A stretch of 64,000 bases of DNA from Trichomonas vaginalis G3 (Eukaryota > Parabasalia > Trichomonadida > Trichomonadidae). The notes beneath the pieces are model-generated. The model made no database searches. It was given only the letters and a program-made list of their open reading frames with translations, and was not told the origin of the DNA. This document shows positions 10,401 through 21,322 of this stretch, piece after piece. Position 1 is the stretch's first letter; each line of letters opens with the position of its first letter. The position numbers and the translations under genes were made by a program. The stretch spans positions 13,546,082 to 13,610,081 of the forward strand of contig NC_067207.1 in NCBI RefSeq assembly GCF_026262505.1. Reading direction: 5' to 3'.

Positions 10401-10773
10401 ATAAATTTATTATCAAAAACCTTTTTTTTCTTAGTAAAAATAAACGAAATTTTTTACCTTATGAACTTTTGATGGAAATATGCAAATTTAAAATAATAAA
10501 GAAAGCCGCGAGCGAATCGATCGGCTTAGGTCTAAGATTTTGATTCAAATCTTTACTTATATTCCTTAAATTCTTTATGAAACTCGCAACAGTTCCATAA
10601 AAAATTTTAAATTCTAAACTGTCGAAATTACCGATCGGTAATCACACCCTTCATGGGTGTGTCACTTTTAGCTAAAATTACCCCTACTCGAGTCAGATAT
10701 TTGAAAAAGTTCTTTCAAAATTTTTTTTCTTTTGAGCGGATTTCAAAGAGTAAAAAATATAGATAAATCAGCA

Positions 10774-11589
10774 ATGCATCCATATTCAAAGGCAATGAAT
10801 GATTTGTCAAATGATGATAGAAATCCATTGGTTACGGAAATCGAAATCAAGAATGGTTTTTGTTCAAAAGTCCGAAGTTATTCAAATATCTATAAAACAT
10901 TGTTGCAAGCTTTCATATTAGTCTGTGTTCATACGCTTACTGGCATATCATTAATCCTCACGAACGCAAAGAGACCAGCATTACCGTTACTTCCTGATAC
11001 AATTCAAAATATTATACCATATATGCCATTTGAAAAATACGTCAATGTCTTGATGGTTATTCTCATTGGATCTGAAACAATCATTATTGCATTTGACCCA
11101 AGAAGATGTTTCATTTATAGAAGAACTTTGGCTGTATATTCAATATTATCATTCTTAAGAATATTAACAACCACATCAACATTCTTGCCTGATCCATCAC
11201 CAAATTGCCCTGCAATTCATGATACTACTGTCGAAATTTCCGTTTCAAATATTATGAAATCTCTTTTTGGCGGTTTAACATGCGGTGATATGATTTTCTC
11301 TGGTCATACAATGGGGTTCTTATTCCCTGGCCTTGTTCAGCATCATTTCTTCAACAAAAAATTGGGAATAATTTATCTGATTCTTGGATATATTGGCTCT
11401 TTCTCGTTGATCATCACAAGATTTCATTATACCGTTGATGTTCTTCTCTCTATAATCCTCACAACAACGATCTGGTTCACTTATCAGATGCTTTGTGAGC
11501 ATCCTTGTCTTGCCAAGTCTCTTCCTACATGTTTATATAGATACTTTAACTTCATGGAGTGGTCAGAAATGGATGAAGACTTGAATTAA
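10774..11589 (+). CDS. Sphingomyelin-synthase-type phosphotransferase (SMS/PAP2 family)
   Basis: A 271-residue membrane protein from the ATG at 10774; the upstream in-frame codons lack an ATG. The four SMS-family motifs are recognisable in order. These are a RPALPLLPD segment (D1), RRCFIYRR (D2), CGDMIFSGHT (D3) and HYTVDVLLS (D4). The expected catalytic His, His and Asp are at about residues 178, 218 and 222. Several hydrophobic segments give about six membrane spans. Such enzymes move a phosphocholine, phosphoethanolamine or phosphoinositol head group onto ceramide at Golgi or plasma membranes. The sequence does not show which head group is used. The gene stands alone, 94 bp downstream of a small inverted-repeat element. 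Confidence 0.8.
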   Translation: MHPYSKAMNDLSNDDRNPLVTEIEIKNGFCSKVRSYSNIYKTLLQAFILVCVHTLTGISLILTNAKRPALPLLPDTIQNIIPYMPFEKYVNVLMVILIGSETIIIAFDPRRCFIYRRTLAVYSILSFLRILTTTSTFLPDPSPNCPAIHDTTVEISVSNIMKSLFGGLTCGDMIFSGHTMGFLFPGLVQHHFFNKKLGIIYLILGYIGSFSLIITRFHYTVDVLLSIILTTTIWFTYQMLCEHPCLAKSLPTCLYRYFNFMEWSEMDEDLN

Positions 11590-12341
11590 TTATATTAGTT
11601 TTCTTTTTCATTTTTCTTTCTGAAATTCCTTGTTTTTACATTAATAAAGTCATAAAACTATCTTCTATTCTTATAAAATGCATGTTTTTCTTCTGGACCA
11701 TTTGAATGTTTGATGATTCGAATGGAATTGTTGAAAATTGATTGCAATCTCCTTGGAAATCATGTACGCTGAAGCACCCGGACTTGTAACTTAGTGTAAA
11801 GAAGTACCTGGCAAATGGAAGCAAGAAAACAATAGCTTCTTTTGATAAAAAGTGTTTCAAACGACAATTTTTTTTCGGAGGAAAAATTAAAAACTATTCA
11901 AAAAAAGATTTAACAATACGTGTACATTTTAATAATGCAACTATTAGTCAAAATGATAACGATTAATTTTTCAGAAATTTTGTGTGGTTCACAAATTGAG
12001 GGAATTTCTGAACGGATTTGAGTGAATTGCGATCAGTATATGACTCAATTTTGCAATGAGATTATTCGTTTGGAACCATGAATAAATAACTGGCAGAATT
12101 AATTTAAAGAAAAATTATGCGGGAAAATGATTCGGATTTGTTGTTTGTTGGCTCTGGGACATTGATTTTTATAAGCTATAGCCAATAAAGAAGAACATTA
12201 TTGAATCATATTAATAGATTCGAAGAATGAAAAAATAATTGGAAAATTACCGAAATAAAATCGGCACAGATGATTATTATTGGGGAAAACATATGTGTGA
12301 TTATACGGTAAGTAGTATATCTGTATGCTTCATCCAATTTC
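11590..12341. other. Intergenic
   Basis: About 750 bp of AT-rich sequence between the convergent ends of the sphingolipid synthase and Ulp-type genes. No convincing ORF, RNA gene or long repeat was seen. Confidence 0.5.
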
Positions 12342-13088
12342 TCATTTAATAGTCTGATTTGATTTTCTATTTGGTGGATTTAATCTATAATCAGTAATAT
12401 GCTGCATCAGAACTTCTTTGATCTCTTTTCGAGCTTTTCTTGCAACTTTTTGATCAACATCCAGTGGATCATCACCATTCGAGATATATTCAGAAAATTT
12501 GATCAAAAAAACGCCACAGTCATTCGAATTTTCCTGTCCTGATACTATTGGTTTGTTAAATTTCCATTCTTTATCAGAATTTTTAGTTAGAAAATTTTTG
12601 AGTTTTTTTGCAGCTGAAGGTGTTGGTCTGTTAAGTGAATCGTATAATGTGATTGTGTTATCATCCCATGCAACATCGAAAAGAATCCAATGGCTATTTG
12701 TTCTGTATGGAATCAAAAATTGAGTAAATTTTCCTTCCAATAGTGGTTTGATACCTTCCCACTGCCTCATTTTTTCATGATTTTCGACATCTAAGTATTG
12801 GCCGAAGTATGTATTTGTAGCTCCAATGTCAAAAGGAGATTTATTCACTACAATTTTCAAATAAGCATCAATAACAATATCTGAGATCCATTCATGTTTT
12901 TCTAGACAAAATAAATCTGTATACTTGAGTTGAATTTGTTTTAAACTTTGTTGAACTTGATTTGAATTTTCATTTTGTTGTAAATTTGAGGGTTTGTCGC
13001 TTTTTACTGCCTTATTTGGTTTGAAGAAATCTTCTATACAGTGATTTTCTCCTAGTATTACTGGAAGTAATGGAGAAATTTTGGTCAT
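12342..13088 (-). CDS. Ulp1/SENP-type SUMO or NEDD8 cysteine protease (C48)
   Basis: A 248-residue protein starting at ATG 13088. The C48 peptidase core is complete. HWILFDVAWDD has the catalytic His at residue 133, and TLYDSLNRP has the Asp at 150. GQENSNDCGVFL has the oxyanion Gln at 185 and the nucleophile Cys at 191. The first about 60 residues are polar and probably disordered. The family cleaves SUMO or NEDD8 precursors and conjugates through an isopeptidase reaction. The small size and the spacing from His to Asp resemble SENP8/NEP-type as well as Ulp1-type enzymes, so the modifier is undecided. All catalytic residues are intact, so an active enzyme is expected. Confidence 0.8.
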   Translation of the reverse strand: MTKISPLLPVILGENHCIEDFFKPNKAVKSDKPSNLQQNENSNQVQQSLKQIQLKYTDLFCLEKHEWISDIVIDAYLKIVVNKSPFDIGATNTYFGQYLDVENHEKMRQWEGIKPLLEGKFTQFLIPYRTNSHWILFDVAWDDNTITLYDSLNRPTPSAAKKLKNFLTKNSDKEWKFNKPIVSGQENSNDCGVFLIKFSEYISNGDDPLDVDQKVARKARKEIKEVLMQHITDYRLNPPNRKSNQTIK

Positions 13089-14473
13089 ATGCCGAGAGAA
13101 AACAATTTAAAAGGAATTTAAAAAATTGATTCCAAATATGATATTGTACAAAGTTATGTGTATTTGTAGATTATTGGCTCTTCTGGCAGGCTAATTGCTC
13201 AAAACAATTTTATATAATCCGAAAAATGAATATGCTATGATATGAAATTTATTTGATTTCACTTATTGGATATTGATATGACCTTCATTTAAGAAAATCT
13301 TTTTAGAATAGAAATCGAATTATACAAATTCCACCTTTTTTTATAATAAATATGATAGCTATTGAGTATTTTGATATTGTTGATTAAATAATCTTTTAAA
13401 GTTGAATTTTAAAATCATATTTTTTATCCTTCATTCCATGATTATTTCATGCAATATCAATATAAACACAAACAGTTAGATGCTTAGGATTTCTGTATCG
13501 AGTGTACAATTATATAAATTTGATAATCATTCACTATAGAAGAAGATAGCATACGAGATGAAGTCAGAAACAACAAAAATCTGTCTATATAAAAAGAAAA
13601 AATAAACAGAGAATCTTCGAACACGGGAAAACAAGAAGATATATTCCTTTTATGAGTTTAATTCTAGCTAACATAAGTATAGAGTTGTATATTGAGCACA
13701 TATTTTGAATTTTGCTACTGAGTTGAACAGCTATGAAAAGGAAATGATTTTTAATGTAAAAAAGCCAAGTAAACCAAATATAGGAAGTACTATTTATTTA
13801 ATCATATATCTCTAACTCAAATACCAATCGAATAAAAAGTTTTTATGATGTTTTGCCAGTGTATTTTCATTTAGTGATATCAATATTTTTACTAATCTTT
13901 TTGATTTTCGAATCATTTTACCGGTTGTACTGAATCTCAATTGAAATATCATTTTACTTCGGTTGATGAATTTGATAACACGGCCTAAATACTATTATTT
14001 TAGTCTTTGTTCACTTCATGAATTTTTATGAAACCCACAATTAGCGGAAAAGACTTTTTATAAACATCGATTTCTTTTGCAAAATGTTACTCGAGAAATC
14101 ATTTAGTATCATATTCTTGATTGAGTTTGAATAACTTTTTCAGACAACAGGCCTGATTTTATCGAATGATGTGAGAAAAACGATATAATATTGGTTACCA
14201 ACTATAGCATCAAGTAAAAAAAATAATTTATTGAAAATATGAAAGAGGAAAATACCGATAATTGAAGTCATAGATAAAAGATTAGAGTGTACATATGAAA
14301 TTAAAGAGTATGTCATAATAATTATCATCTTTAAAATGACTATTGAGTCTACGATTCTTTTATGAGCACATTCAAATAGCGGAAAATTTGAATACTCTCC
14401 GTTTCAATTGAATAGGATTATCAAACGATTCTCTTTGTCTCAATTTACTTCATTATTTATTAAGAAGCACAGT
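13089..14473. other. Intergenic
   Basis: About 1.4 kb of AT-rich sequence between the protease gene and the first Myb gene. There are short open stretches but none with a convincing coding pattern. The promoter of the Myb gene lies at the right edge. Confidence 0.45.
14450..14455 (+). promoter_or_regulatory. Initiator (Inr) of the first Myb gene
   Basis: TCATTA matches the trichomonad initiator TCA(C/T)(A/T). Its A would give a 5' leader of about 22 nt before the ATG at 14474. A second TCAATT lies about 10 bp upstream. Confidence 0.5.
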
Positions 14474-14995
14474 ATGACTGTCAAGTCGCATCCAAAGTCC
14501 AAATTTACTCCAGAAGAAGATATTAAGCTTAACCGAATTGTTCAATCCATGAAAACAATTGATTGGAACTCTGTCTCCAACAAAATGGGAAATAGAAACC
14601 CAAGGCAATGTAAAGATCGATGGACAAAATATTTGTGTCCGAATATCAATATGAAGAAGTTTACATTGCAAGAAGACATCGATCTTTTAGAATTGTATGA
14701 TCAATTTGGGCCAAAATGGGTTTTAATATCAAAATGTTTTAACAATAGAAGTGATGTTGCTATCAAATCGCGTTTCATGGTCCTGAAGAGAAGAGGAATG
14801 GATCTGAAATACTTAAAAGAAATTAGAAATAATAAGAGAAAGCCGTCGGACATACTTGTTAAAGGACGAAAAACTAAGATTATTGATCCAAGGGCAATCT
14901 TAAATGAGAGTGTCGAACTTCCTCCTCCATCGGATTTTGAAAATCTTTTTGATTGTGATGATTTGTTTGATTTTGAATTCAATACATTTGAATAA
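14474..14995 (+). CDS. R2R3 Myb-domain DNA-binding protein
   Basis: A 173-residue protein from ATG 14474, chosen over upstream non-ATG codons because the initiator lies just before it. Two Myb repeats follow each other. R2 (KFTPEED...W...R.PRQCKDRW) and R3 (KFTLQEDIDLLELYDQFGPKW...RSDVAIKSRF) have the recognition-helix patterns of T. vaginalis Myb proteins. The tail after about residue 110 is basic and then acidic (EF, DD-rich), a possible activation segment. T. vaginalis Myb1-3 control initiator- and MRE-containing promoters such as ap65-1; which target this paralog has is unknown. A second gene of the same type lies at 19224-19772 with a mobile element between them, so the pair probably arose by duplication. 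Confidence 0.85.
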   Translation: MTVKSHPKSKFTPEEDIKLNRIVQSMKTIDWNSVSNKMGNRNPRQCKDRWTKYLCPNINMKKFTLQEDIDLLELYDQFGPKWVLISKCFNNRSDVAIKSRFMVLKRRGMDLKYLKEIRNNKRKPSDILVKGRKTKIIDPRAILNESVELPPPSDFENLFDCDDLFDFEFNTFE

Positions 14996-15299
14996 ATTAC
15001 CTATTATTGGTATAAAAATGTGTAATGTTTAGTGAAATCAAAACTAATAGGACAGAAAAATTAAATTAATTTTCTTCAAATATATGAAAAATTGCCAAAG
15101 AAAGCTTTGTATCGAATGATTCACAAGATAGTATGGATATCTCCCTCGTTTTTAACAATTTTGAAATATAAATTTGTTCGTAAAAATTGATGAAAAATCT
15201 ATTCATACGAAAATGGAATATAAATGAATGCATATGCATAACTGTACAGAGTTTATGGAGTATATGTATGGATATTTAGCTAAAATATTGAAACCAAAC

Positions 15300-15386
15300 G
15301 AGAGGTTATCGATTTTGTAATTTAATCGTCGTCGTTATCGATTTTGTAATTTAATCGTTATCGTCTTTTTCTAAACGTGCATTTTT
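15300..15386 (+). repeat. Left terminal inverted repeat of the MULE-like element
   Basis: It pairs with 17553-17639 on the opposite strand. It contains TATCGTC and, on the other strand, GACGATAACGAT. These resemble published T. vaginalis Myb recognition elements with an ACGATA-like core. Confidence 0.8.
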
Positions 15387-15790
15387 ACATTAAAAGCAAT
15401 GCAACTCCAAAATTAATTGGTATTTAGACTTTAATTAGGTGCAGACAAACGAAATGCAGTCCAAATATTTTGGTGATATATGAATTACATAAATTTAGGG
15501 AAATTGAAATTATATCTTTTTAAATTTTTAGGAAAACAGATTTATAGAATTGTTTAAGTCATCAAAATAATGCAGACTTAGGTCAAATTTTCCAAATTTA
15601 ATCATTTGCAAGACTTTCAAGCGACTTCAAAATGTCGAAATATAAGTCCAAAAATAAAATTACGATTACAGTCTATCCTCAATTATTATCACGCTAATTA
15701 TTGAGTGACCCATGCGTTCGTATGTATGTAATACCTTTTAAAAAGGAGATGAGAGAGATAAACTACATTTACAATTTAAATCTGATGTAT

Positions 15791-16109
15791 TTACTTGTTA
15801 CATTTACAAATGTAAATGTTTCTCGTAATGTTTACATTTTGTAAGTATAACGAATAAAAATGACGCACTTTTTTACAAAGTCAAATTATGCGATACAACT
15901 TTACTTGTTACATTTACAAATGTAAATGTTTCTCGTAATGTTTACATTTTGTAAGTATAACGAATAAAAATGACGCACTTTTTTTACAAAGTCAAATTAT
16001 GCGATACAACTTTACTTGTTACATTTACAAATGTAAATGTTTCTCGTAATGTTTACATTTTGTAAGTATAACGAATAAAAATGACGCACTTTTTTTACAA
16101 AGTCAAATT
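15791..16109. repeat. 110-bp tandem repeat, about 2.9 copies
   Basis: Units of 110-111 bp start at 15791, 15901 and 16012, and the third is cut short near 16109. The copies differ mainly by the length of one T run. Each unit contains a perfect 20-bp palindrome, ACATTTAC aaat GTAAATGT. It lies inside the MULE-like element. Confidence 0.85.
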
Positions 16110-17552
16110 ATTGTTCGATTTTTGCAGCTTGTAAACGATTAATTGTATAAAGCAATTGATATTAGCACGATATAACTGAATAATTCTAATATTGAAATCA
16201 AAAGCCCTTAAAATATCATGATATTTTAATTTCATAACAAATCTAGGAGACTATTTGATGAAAACATATCCGATGTGGGTTTTTTGTATTATATAACTTG
16301 TTATTGACTTCTTAGCTTTCCAAATTTTTTTCGATAATGAGAAAACGAATGAAAAATCAACATTTGGTCCATTTAAAATTTGATTTGTTTACATTTTTTT
16401 ACTTTTTGAATTTCAATTTATATTTTCCTCAAGAAATACTTTAGATTTTAAGAAACTAAATCATATAATCTACTAAGAAAATATATTAAATCCTATAATA
16501 CTCAAAGTTTTGTGATAAATCAGATCTTTTTTATTTTACTTTTATTATGTTTTTGCAAACTTAAGGTCCTCACTAGGTAAAACATAATACTCTTTGAAGT
16601 TAAGTATTTTCACAAAGAGAGGACCAACAATATCAAAAGATTGAATAAAGATTTGTATTATTTTATTTATTTTTAAGAACATGTTTAAGAACCCTCATTA
16701 TCTCCACGAATATTGCATATTTTTCTATTCTAAGACCACCAAAATTACGTTTTAATATAGAAAATAACATATTTATGTGATGCTAAAGTCGAAGTCCTTA
16801 AAAAATTAGTGTTAAACATCCTATTGTTAAATAAATTTTTTAAAAACCTTAATAGGATAAAAAAAAAGAATTTACACTCTCTCACTTTGAAAACGTAGAA
16901 AATGCCAATCTATTGGTATACATTTTAGTTTTGTTAAGTTTACAAAACGATTACTCTAGATTTTAAAGATTTATCAAGAATTTAGAGAATATCCTTCTCA
17001 AAACAACTTCAATAGCGAAGGATTAGTATTAAATCGGATTTGTAACATAATTATAGTACATTACAATACAATTTCTCCGACTTTTAAATATTTTTGAAAT
17101 ATTTACAAAATATGCTCTTTCTATCATCGATACTTTAATACAGAGCAAATTTAGTAAATGTCATCACGTTATTTTTTCATAAATCGTTTTCGAACTTTTG
17201 AAATATTTATTTTAAACCAGTTTTCTACATTTAATATGTGAATTATATCAAAAGTAGATGGGCGATACTTGTAAATCTATTTAAACTATTAGTTTGCTAT
17301 TATTGAAGAACTTTATAATTTTTTTTTCTTATGTATGGAATTAAAGATAATTTTGCCGATTCCAACTGGTTTTTCTATATGAGTTAAATATGCCAAGTGA
17401 AATCGGACTTGCCAATATTGTAAATTGAAGTATGGACTATATATCGATTTTCATTGATTGATGAATAACTCGGAGTAATGTAATTGTTGATAATGAAAAA
17501 TAGTTTTCAATTGCTGGTAAGGGCCAATGTATGTTCAATAGCTCCGAAAGCA

Positions 17553-17639
17553 AAAAATGCACGTTTAGAAAAAGACGATAACGATTAAATTACAAAATCG
17601 ATAACGACGACGATTAAATTACAAAATCAATAATGACCC
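17553..17639 (-). repeat. Right terminal inverted repeat of the MULE-like element
   Basis: Reverse copy of 15300-15386, with differences concentrated in the last few bases next to the target duplication. It carries the same Myb-site-like motifs. Confidence 0.8.
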
Positions 17640-17648
17640 AAACCAAAC

Positions 17649-19223
17649 TCTAATTTCATGAAATAATATTTAAATTAGAATAATTTTGCACTCTCAAACA
17701 ATTGAACATGTATGTTAAAATATTTCTTTCAAAACTTCGATGAAATTGAATTTCGGAGTAATTTTCTTTTCAAATTTTATAAAATGCGATCAAATATTTT
17801 TATAATCATCTTTAATTATTTGCAGTAAACTCCAATATTGAAATGTCTTTATATGATCAAAATGTATTTAAGCGAAAATTGTGATAGTCTTCAATTGTAT
17901 TTTCTCAGAAAATAATCAATTTTCTTTTCAATTTAATCAGATTGAATTTATTTAGATAATAATACAATATATAATATTTGCATATGTTCGATAATAATAT
18001 CCGATTGAATTGTGAAAAAATTTAAAAATTGAAAAAGAATGGATTATCTCAAGGTGCAAAAACCATATTCAGTAGTTTTATATATCACTATTAGAAAAAA
18101 TATAAGTTAATTAGAAGCTATGATAGCTAATCAAAGCCTTTAATGTAAATGTTTCATGAAACCAGTACAAAATTACACTGCAAGGCATAATTAATGCATA
18201 ATCAGAGATATTAGATATTGTCTCCGATTTTGTACTACGAAATATCATTGAATATCCATAAATTGTATATAAATTTTATTTTTCATCCATGAATCAAAAA
18301 ATATTAATTCAATATCGTCCAGGATATCTCTTGTATCATATCATCCCATCCATGATTACGAATCATCGTAATTTAACATTTTCAAGTAAAATTCTCAAAA
18401 ATTAATAATTTTAAATCGAATTAAACAGATCCAATTATACAAGTATAATCAATAATGTATTAGGTCCATGATATTATGCATTTGAACGCAAAATCATATT
18501 TTTATTACTTTTTTAATTTTTCACAAAAAATGAATGATTTTTTCTGAATGTCTTTATATTCACATCATCGGTACTATTCCTCATTTATTTTTAATATTCA
18601 TTATTCACAGTTTTGAATTCTTTTTGGGAAAAACTGTCTTTACTGATCAGTGATTCTTTAATGTGTTGAATATGAGTACATCAGCACGAATCTATATATA
18701 TTTGAGTGGCGCAGAATTATGAATATTGAACGAGATTAAAAACTTTTAATCTGCTCTGAACTTGCAGGTTAATTCTTTTGTTTTATTTACATTTTTGTGT
18801 GGCAGTTATTTTGAGAATGTGTCAAATTGAGGAAAGAAAGTTATGGGTATGGCCAAACATGTCAATTAGCTGTATTATATGTTACATGATCTTTTATATC
18901 AATTAATATTGTAATTGTTAGAGCTTTATTCAAAAAGTGGGATATAAATAACATATTACAGGAGATGTATAAGCTCTGTTTTCTTAATGTATTCTTGTTG
19001 AACAGATATCCTTTGTTAACTAATTTAACATCTATTCAAAAATTTTTAAAATTATTTTATCTAAACATCTATGAGTAAATTTGACCAATTCCCTGCATCA
19101 CAGAACTATAGCTAACCTTCTTAAATGGTTGGGTTATCTCTCAATTAGCGGGAGGTTTATACAATCAAAATTCAGTACACCTTATCAAATCAATGAAAAG
19201 GAGTATTTTGTCATTCTGTATCA
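17649..19223. other. Intergenic
   Basis: About 1.6 kb of very AT-rich sequence between the MULE-like element and the second Myb gene. No coding, RNA or repeat signal was recognised. Confidence 0.45.
19211..19216 (+). promoter_or_regulatory. Initiator (Inr) of the second Myb gene
   Basis: TCATTC 11 nt before the ATG at 19224, a typical trichomonad initiator with a very short leader. Confidence 0.6.
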
Positions 19224-19772
19224 ATGCAAATCAAAGAATTGAAGCTCCACTCAAGAACCAAGTTCACAAAGGAAGATGATGATAAGCTCATTATCATAGT
19301 GGCTAATTGTGGTTCTAGTGATTGGTCAAAAGTTTCTTCATTGATGGGAAACAAAAATCCCAGGCAATGTCAAGATAGATGGAACAAGTATTTATGTCCA
19401 AGTGTCAATAAAAGTCCATTTTCAATTCAAGAGGACCATCTCATCCTTGAACTTTACAACATGTATGGTCCAAAATGGGTTCAGATTGCGAAATTTTTTA
19501 ATAATAGAAGTGATGTCAGTATCAAATCCAGATTCAGAGTTCTCAAAAGACGAAATGTAAGTGTCGAACTCTTGAAAAATATCCCAAAAATTATGAAGAC
19601 CAAGAATAAAGTTCAAGAAATAGATTCATTTTTGCTTAACAAGAAGGAGAAAAAAGAAAAGTTTGAAGAAATTCATCAAGAGCCATTTTTAGAAGAAAAC
19701 ATTTTTGAGTTTTGCGAAGAAGAAATCTTAGATAATTTCATGTATGAGTCATTGTATTTATCATGTCGATGA
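19224..19772 (+). CDS. R2R3 Myb-domain DNA-binding protein (paralog)
   Basis: A 182-residue protein with two Myb repeats. R2 is KFTKEDDDKLIII...DWSKVSSLMGNKNPRQCQDRW, and R3 is PFSIQEDHLILELYNMYGPKWVQIAKFFNNRSDVSIKSRF. It closely matches the neighbour at 14474-14995 in domain order, linker (YLCPSVN/YLCPNIN) and length, so the two are paralogs. The tail is basic then glutamate-rich. The start is fixed by an initiator 11 nt upstream. It would bind promoter DNA in the nucleus; the target genes are unknown. Confidence 0.85.
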   Translation: MQIKELKLHSRTKFTKEDDDKLIIIVANCGSSDWSKVSSLMGNKNPRQCQDRWNKYLCPSVNKSPFSIQEDHLILELYNMYGPKWVQIAKFFNNRSDVSIKSRFRVLKRRNVSVELLKNIPKIMKTKNKVQEIDSFLLNKKEKKEKFEEIHQEPFLEENIFEFCEEEILDNFMYESLYLSCR

Positions 19773-20644
19773 AATTTTTTATCTCTTTTTTCTGGAAAAC
19801 GTTTAGTTCAAAAAAATTGAGTGCTAATTCAAAAAATTCGAATATGTTAAAAATGCTTATGATCGGGCTTGCTCGCTCTTAGCTTTAACAAAAATGTTTA
19901 TATTCTATGGTATATTAGCATATCTTAAATAAGATTCGCTTTTTTCGCTTCTGAAAGTTTCACGATGATTTTCAATATTTTGGGAATTTACAATCAGTAA
20001 AAAGTTAACCAAACGCTTAAAAAGGTAACATTTGCCAGTACTTATACCCGATACATGTTCGATAATTTGCTTGAAATATTTACAAAATTGAGAAAGTATA
20101 GAAATAAATCGTAATTGAATTCAATTTTTCAATTGAGGATCGCCAGAGAAATTCATTAACGAATAAATTGACAGGAAATACGATTGCAAAAAAACAACTT
20201 ATAAATCCATAGTTTCATTTCTGGATAGACAATTTTTAGAAATTATAAGATTTTCGTGAAAAATATAATTTTGATTCATAAAATTATAGCTTTTGCCTGT
20301 TTCAAAGATATAATAATAAATTAAATACAATTTAAGATAAAAACAAGTTTATTTCATTGAAATTGATTCCATTTATTATGAAATGAGAGAATTATTACAA
20401 ATGATAAATAAATTGTTGCATCTTTCGGAATCATACATTTGTATCTTCTATTATTTATGATGCCCATATAAATAATATGCATGAATTAAGTACATGAATA
20501 AAATATCGTTTGTAATAATCTTAATAAATTATAGTACTGATTGGGTTTTTAATTTAATTACAATGCATGTTAATAATTTAGTATTAAACTGATTTGATAC
20601 AATAAATTTTTTGTTATGAAATTTATTAGGAAAAAATTAGAATG
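19773..20644. other. Intergenic
   Basis: About 870 bp of AT-rich sequence between convergent genes. Nothing was recognised. Confidence 0.45.
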
Positions 20645-21322
20645 TTAATTATCCCCTCCATCATCTAGTGAATACCTAATATTATTTTGATAATCGTCAT
20701 CCTGATTAGATTGAACTTGATTTGAAAATATTGATATATCATTCAGAGTTGATGTTAAAAGATCATAGAAAGATATTAGGAAAACTATATGATCTAATTC
20801 TCTTGTTATATTTTCAAAAAATCTGCTTTCCATTCCATTCATCGAAATATATGATAACTCTTGTTTGCTGCAATAATCATGCATCAGTTTCGTGAACTTA
20901 ATATGTTGGCTTCGAGCTAATTGTGCATTTTCAATAGAAATATTTTGATTCAAAATTTTTATTGAATCTTCAAGTTTTTGAAATGCATCTACTGTATCTT
21001 GATCTAAATCATCATAATATTTAAAACAATTTGAAGAATAATGTTCGAAATTAAAGTTAATTGATCGAAGATATTGATTAAGGTCAATATTTGAAATTAA
21101 TTTGTATATTTCTTCTGACTTAGTCCTAATTTGAAATAATTTTTGTATTGCGCGCTTGAAATCCAATAGAAATATATCATTTAGATCAAATATCAATGGT
21201 TCAAATGTTTTATCACTGATAACTTGTTTAACAAGATTGTTTGTAGTATTGTCATTAAAATAAGATGCTATGACTTTAATCCTTTCGCTTAACTTTTTGA
21301 ATAAGATCACATTATGTTTCAT
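20645..21322 (-). CDS. Hypothetical helical protein
   Basis: A 225-residue protein starting at ATG 21322. It is predicted to be mostly helical and acidic, with leucine/isoleucine-spaced segments that could form coiled coils (for example FQKLEDSIKILNQNISIENAQ). There is a polar acidic tail ending DDGGDN and no signal peptide or membrane span. The family is not recognised. Codon use is AT-rich like its surroundings, suggesting low expression. Confidence 0.55.
   Translation of the reverse strand: MKHNVILFKKLSERIKVIASYFNDNTTNNLVKQVISDKTFEPLIFDLNDIFLLDFKRAIQKLFQIRTKSEEIYKLISNIDLNQYLRSINFNFEHYSSNCFKYYDDLDQDTVDAFQKLEDSIKILNQNISIENAQLARSQHIKFTKLMHDYCSKQELSYISMNGMESRFFENITRELDHIVFLISFYDLLTSTLNDISIFSNQVQSNQDDDYQNNIRYSLDDGGDN

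Larger units (their letters stand above)
9867..10680. mobile_element. Small non-autonomous TIR element with internal tandem repeats
   Basis: The ends are inverted copies. AAATTTTAGCTAAAAGTGACA at 9867-9887 faces TGTCACTTTTAGCTAAAATTA at 10660-10680, with 20 of 21 positions matching. Inside are a nested inverted repeat (9946-10007), a 120-bp tandem array (10050-10400) and a short hairpin, ACACCC..GGGTGT, near the right end. The only ORF is a by-product of the 120-bp repeats, whose period is a multiple of three. No transposase is present. A clean target duplication was not found, so the exact borders are uncertain. The element lies 94 bp upstream of the sphingolipid synthase ORF and may influence its promoter. 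Confidence 0.5.
15291..17648. mobile_element. Mutator-like (MULE) non-autonomous element with 9-bp target duplication
   Basis: A 2.34-kb element (15300-17639) flanked by direct copies of AAACCAAAC at 15291-15299 and 17640-17648. A 9-bp duplication is typical of Mutator-like elements, which are known in T. vaginalis. The terminal inverted repeats are about 87 bp. Left 15300-15386 matches right 17553-17639 in reverse, perfectly over most of its length with some mismatches in the outermost 11 positions. The repeats contain two copies of a unit, TTATCGATTTTGTAATTTAA. The interior has no transposase and no ORF of interest, only AT-rich sequence and a 110-bp tandem array. It sits between two Myb genes. 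Movement would need a transposase encoded elsewhere. Confidence 0.75.

Noticed and set aside
10086-10472. 128-codon ORF across the 120-bp repeats
   Set aside because: It exists only because the repeat period is a multiple of three and the unit lacks stops in that frame. The peptide is a threefold copy with no gene-like features.
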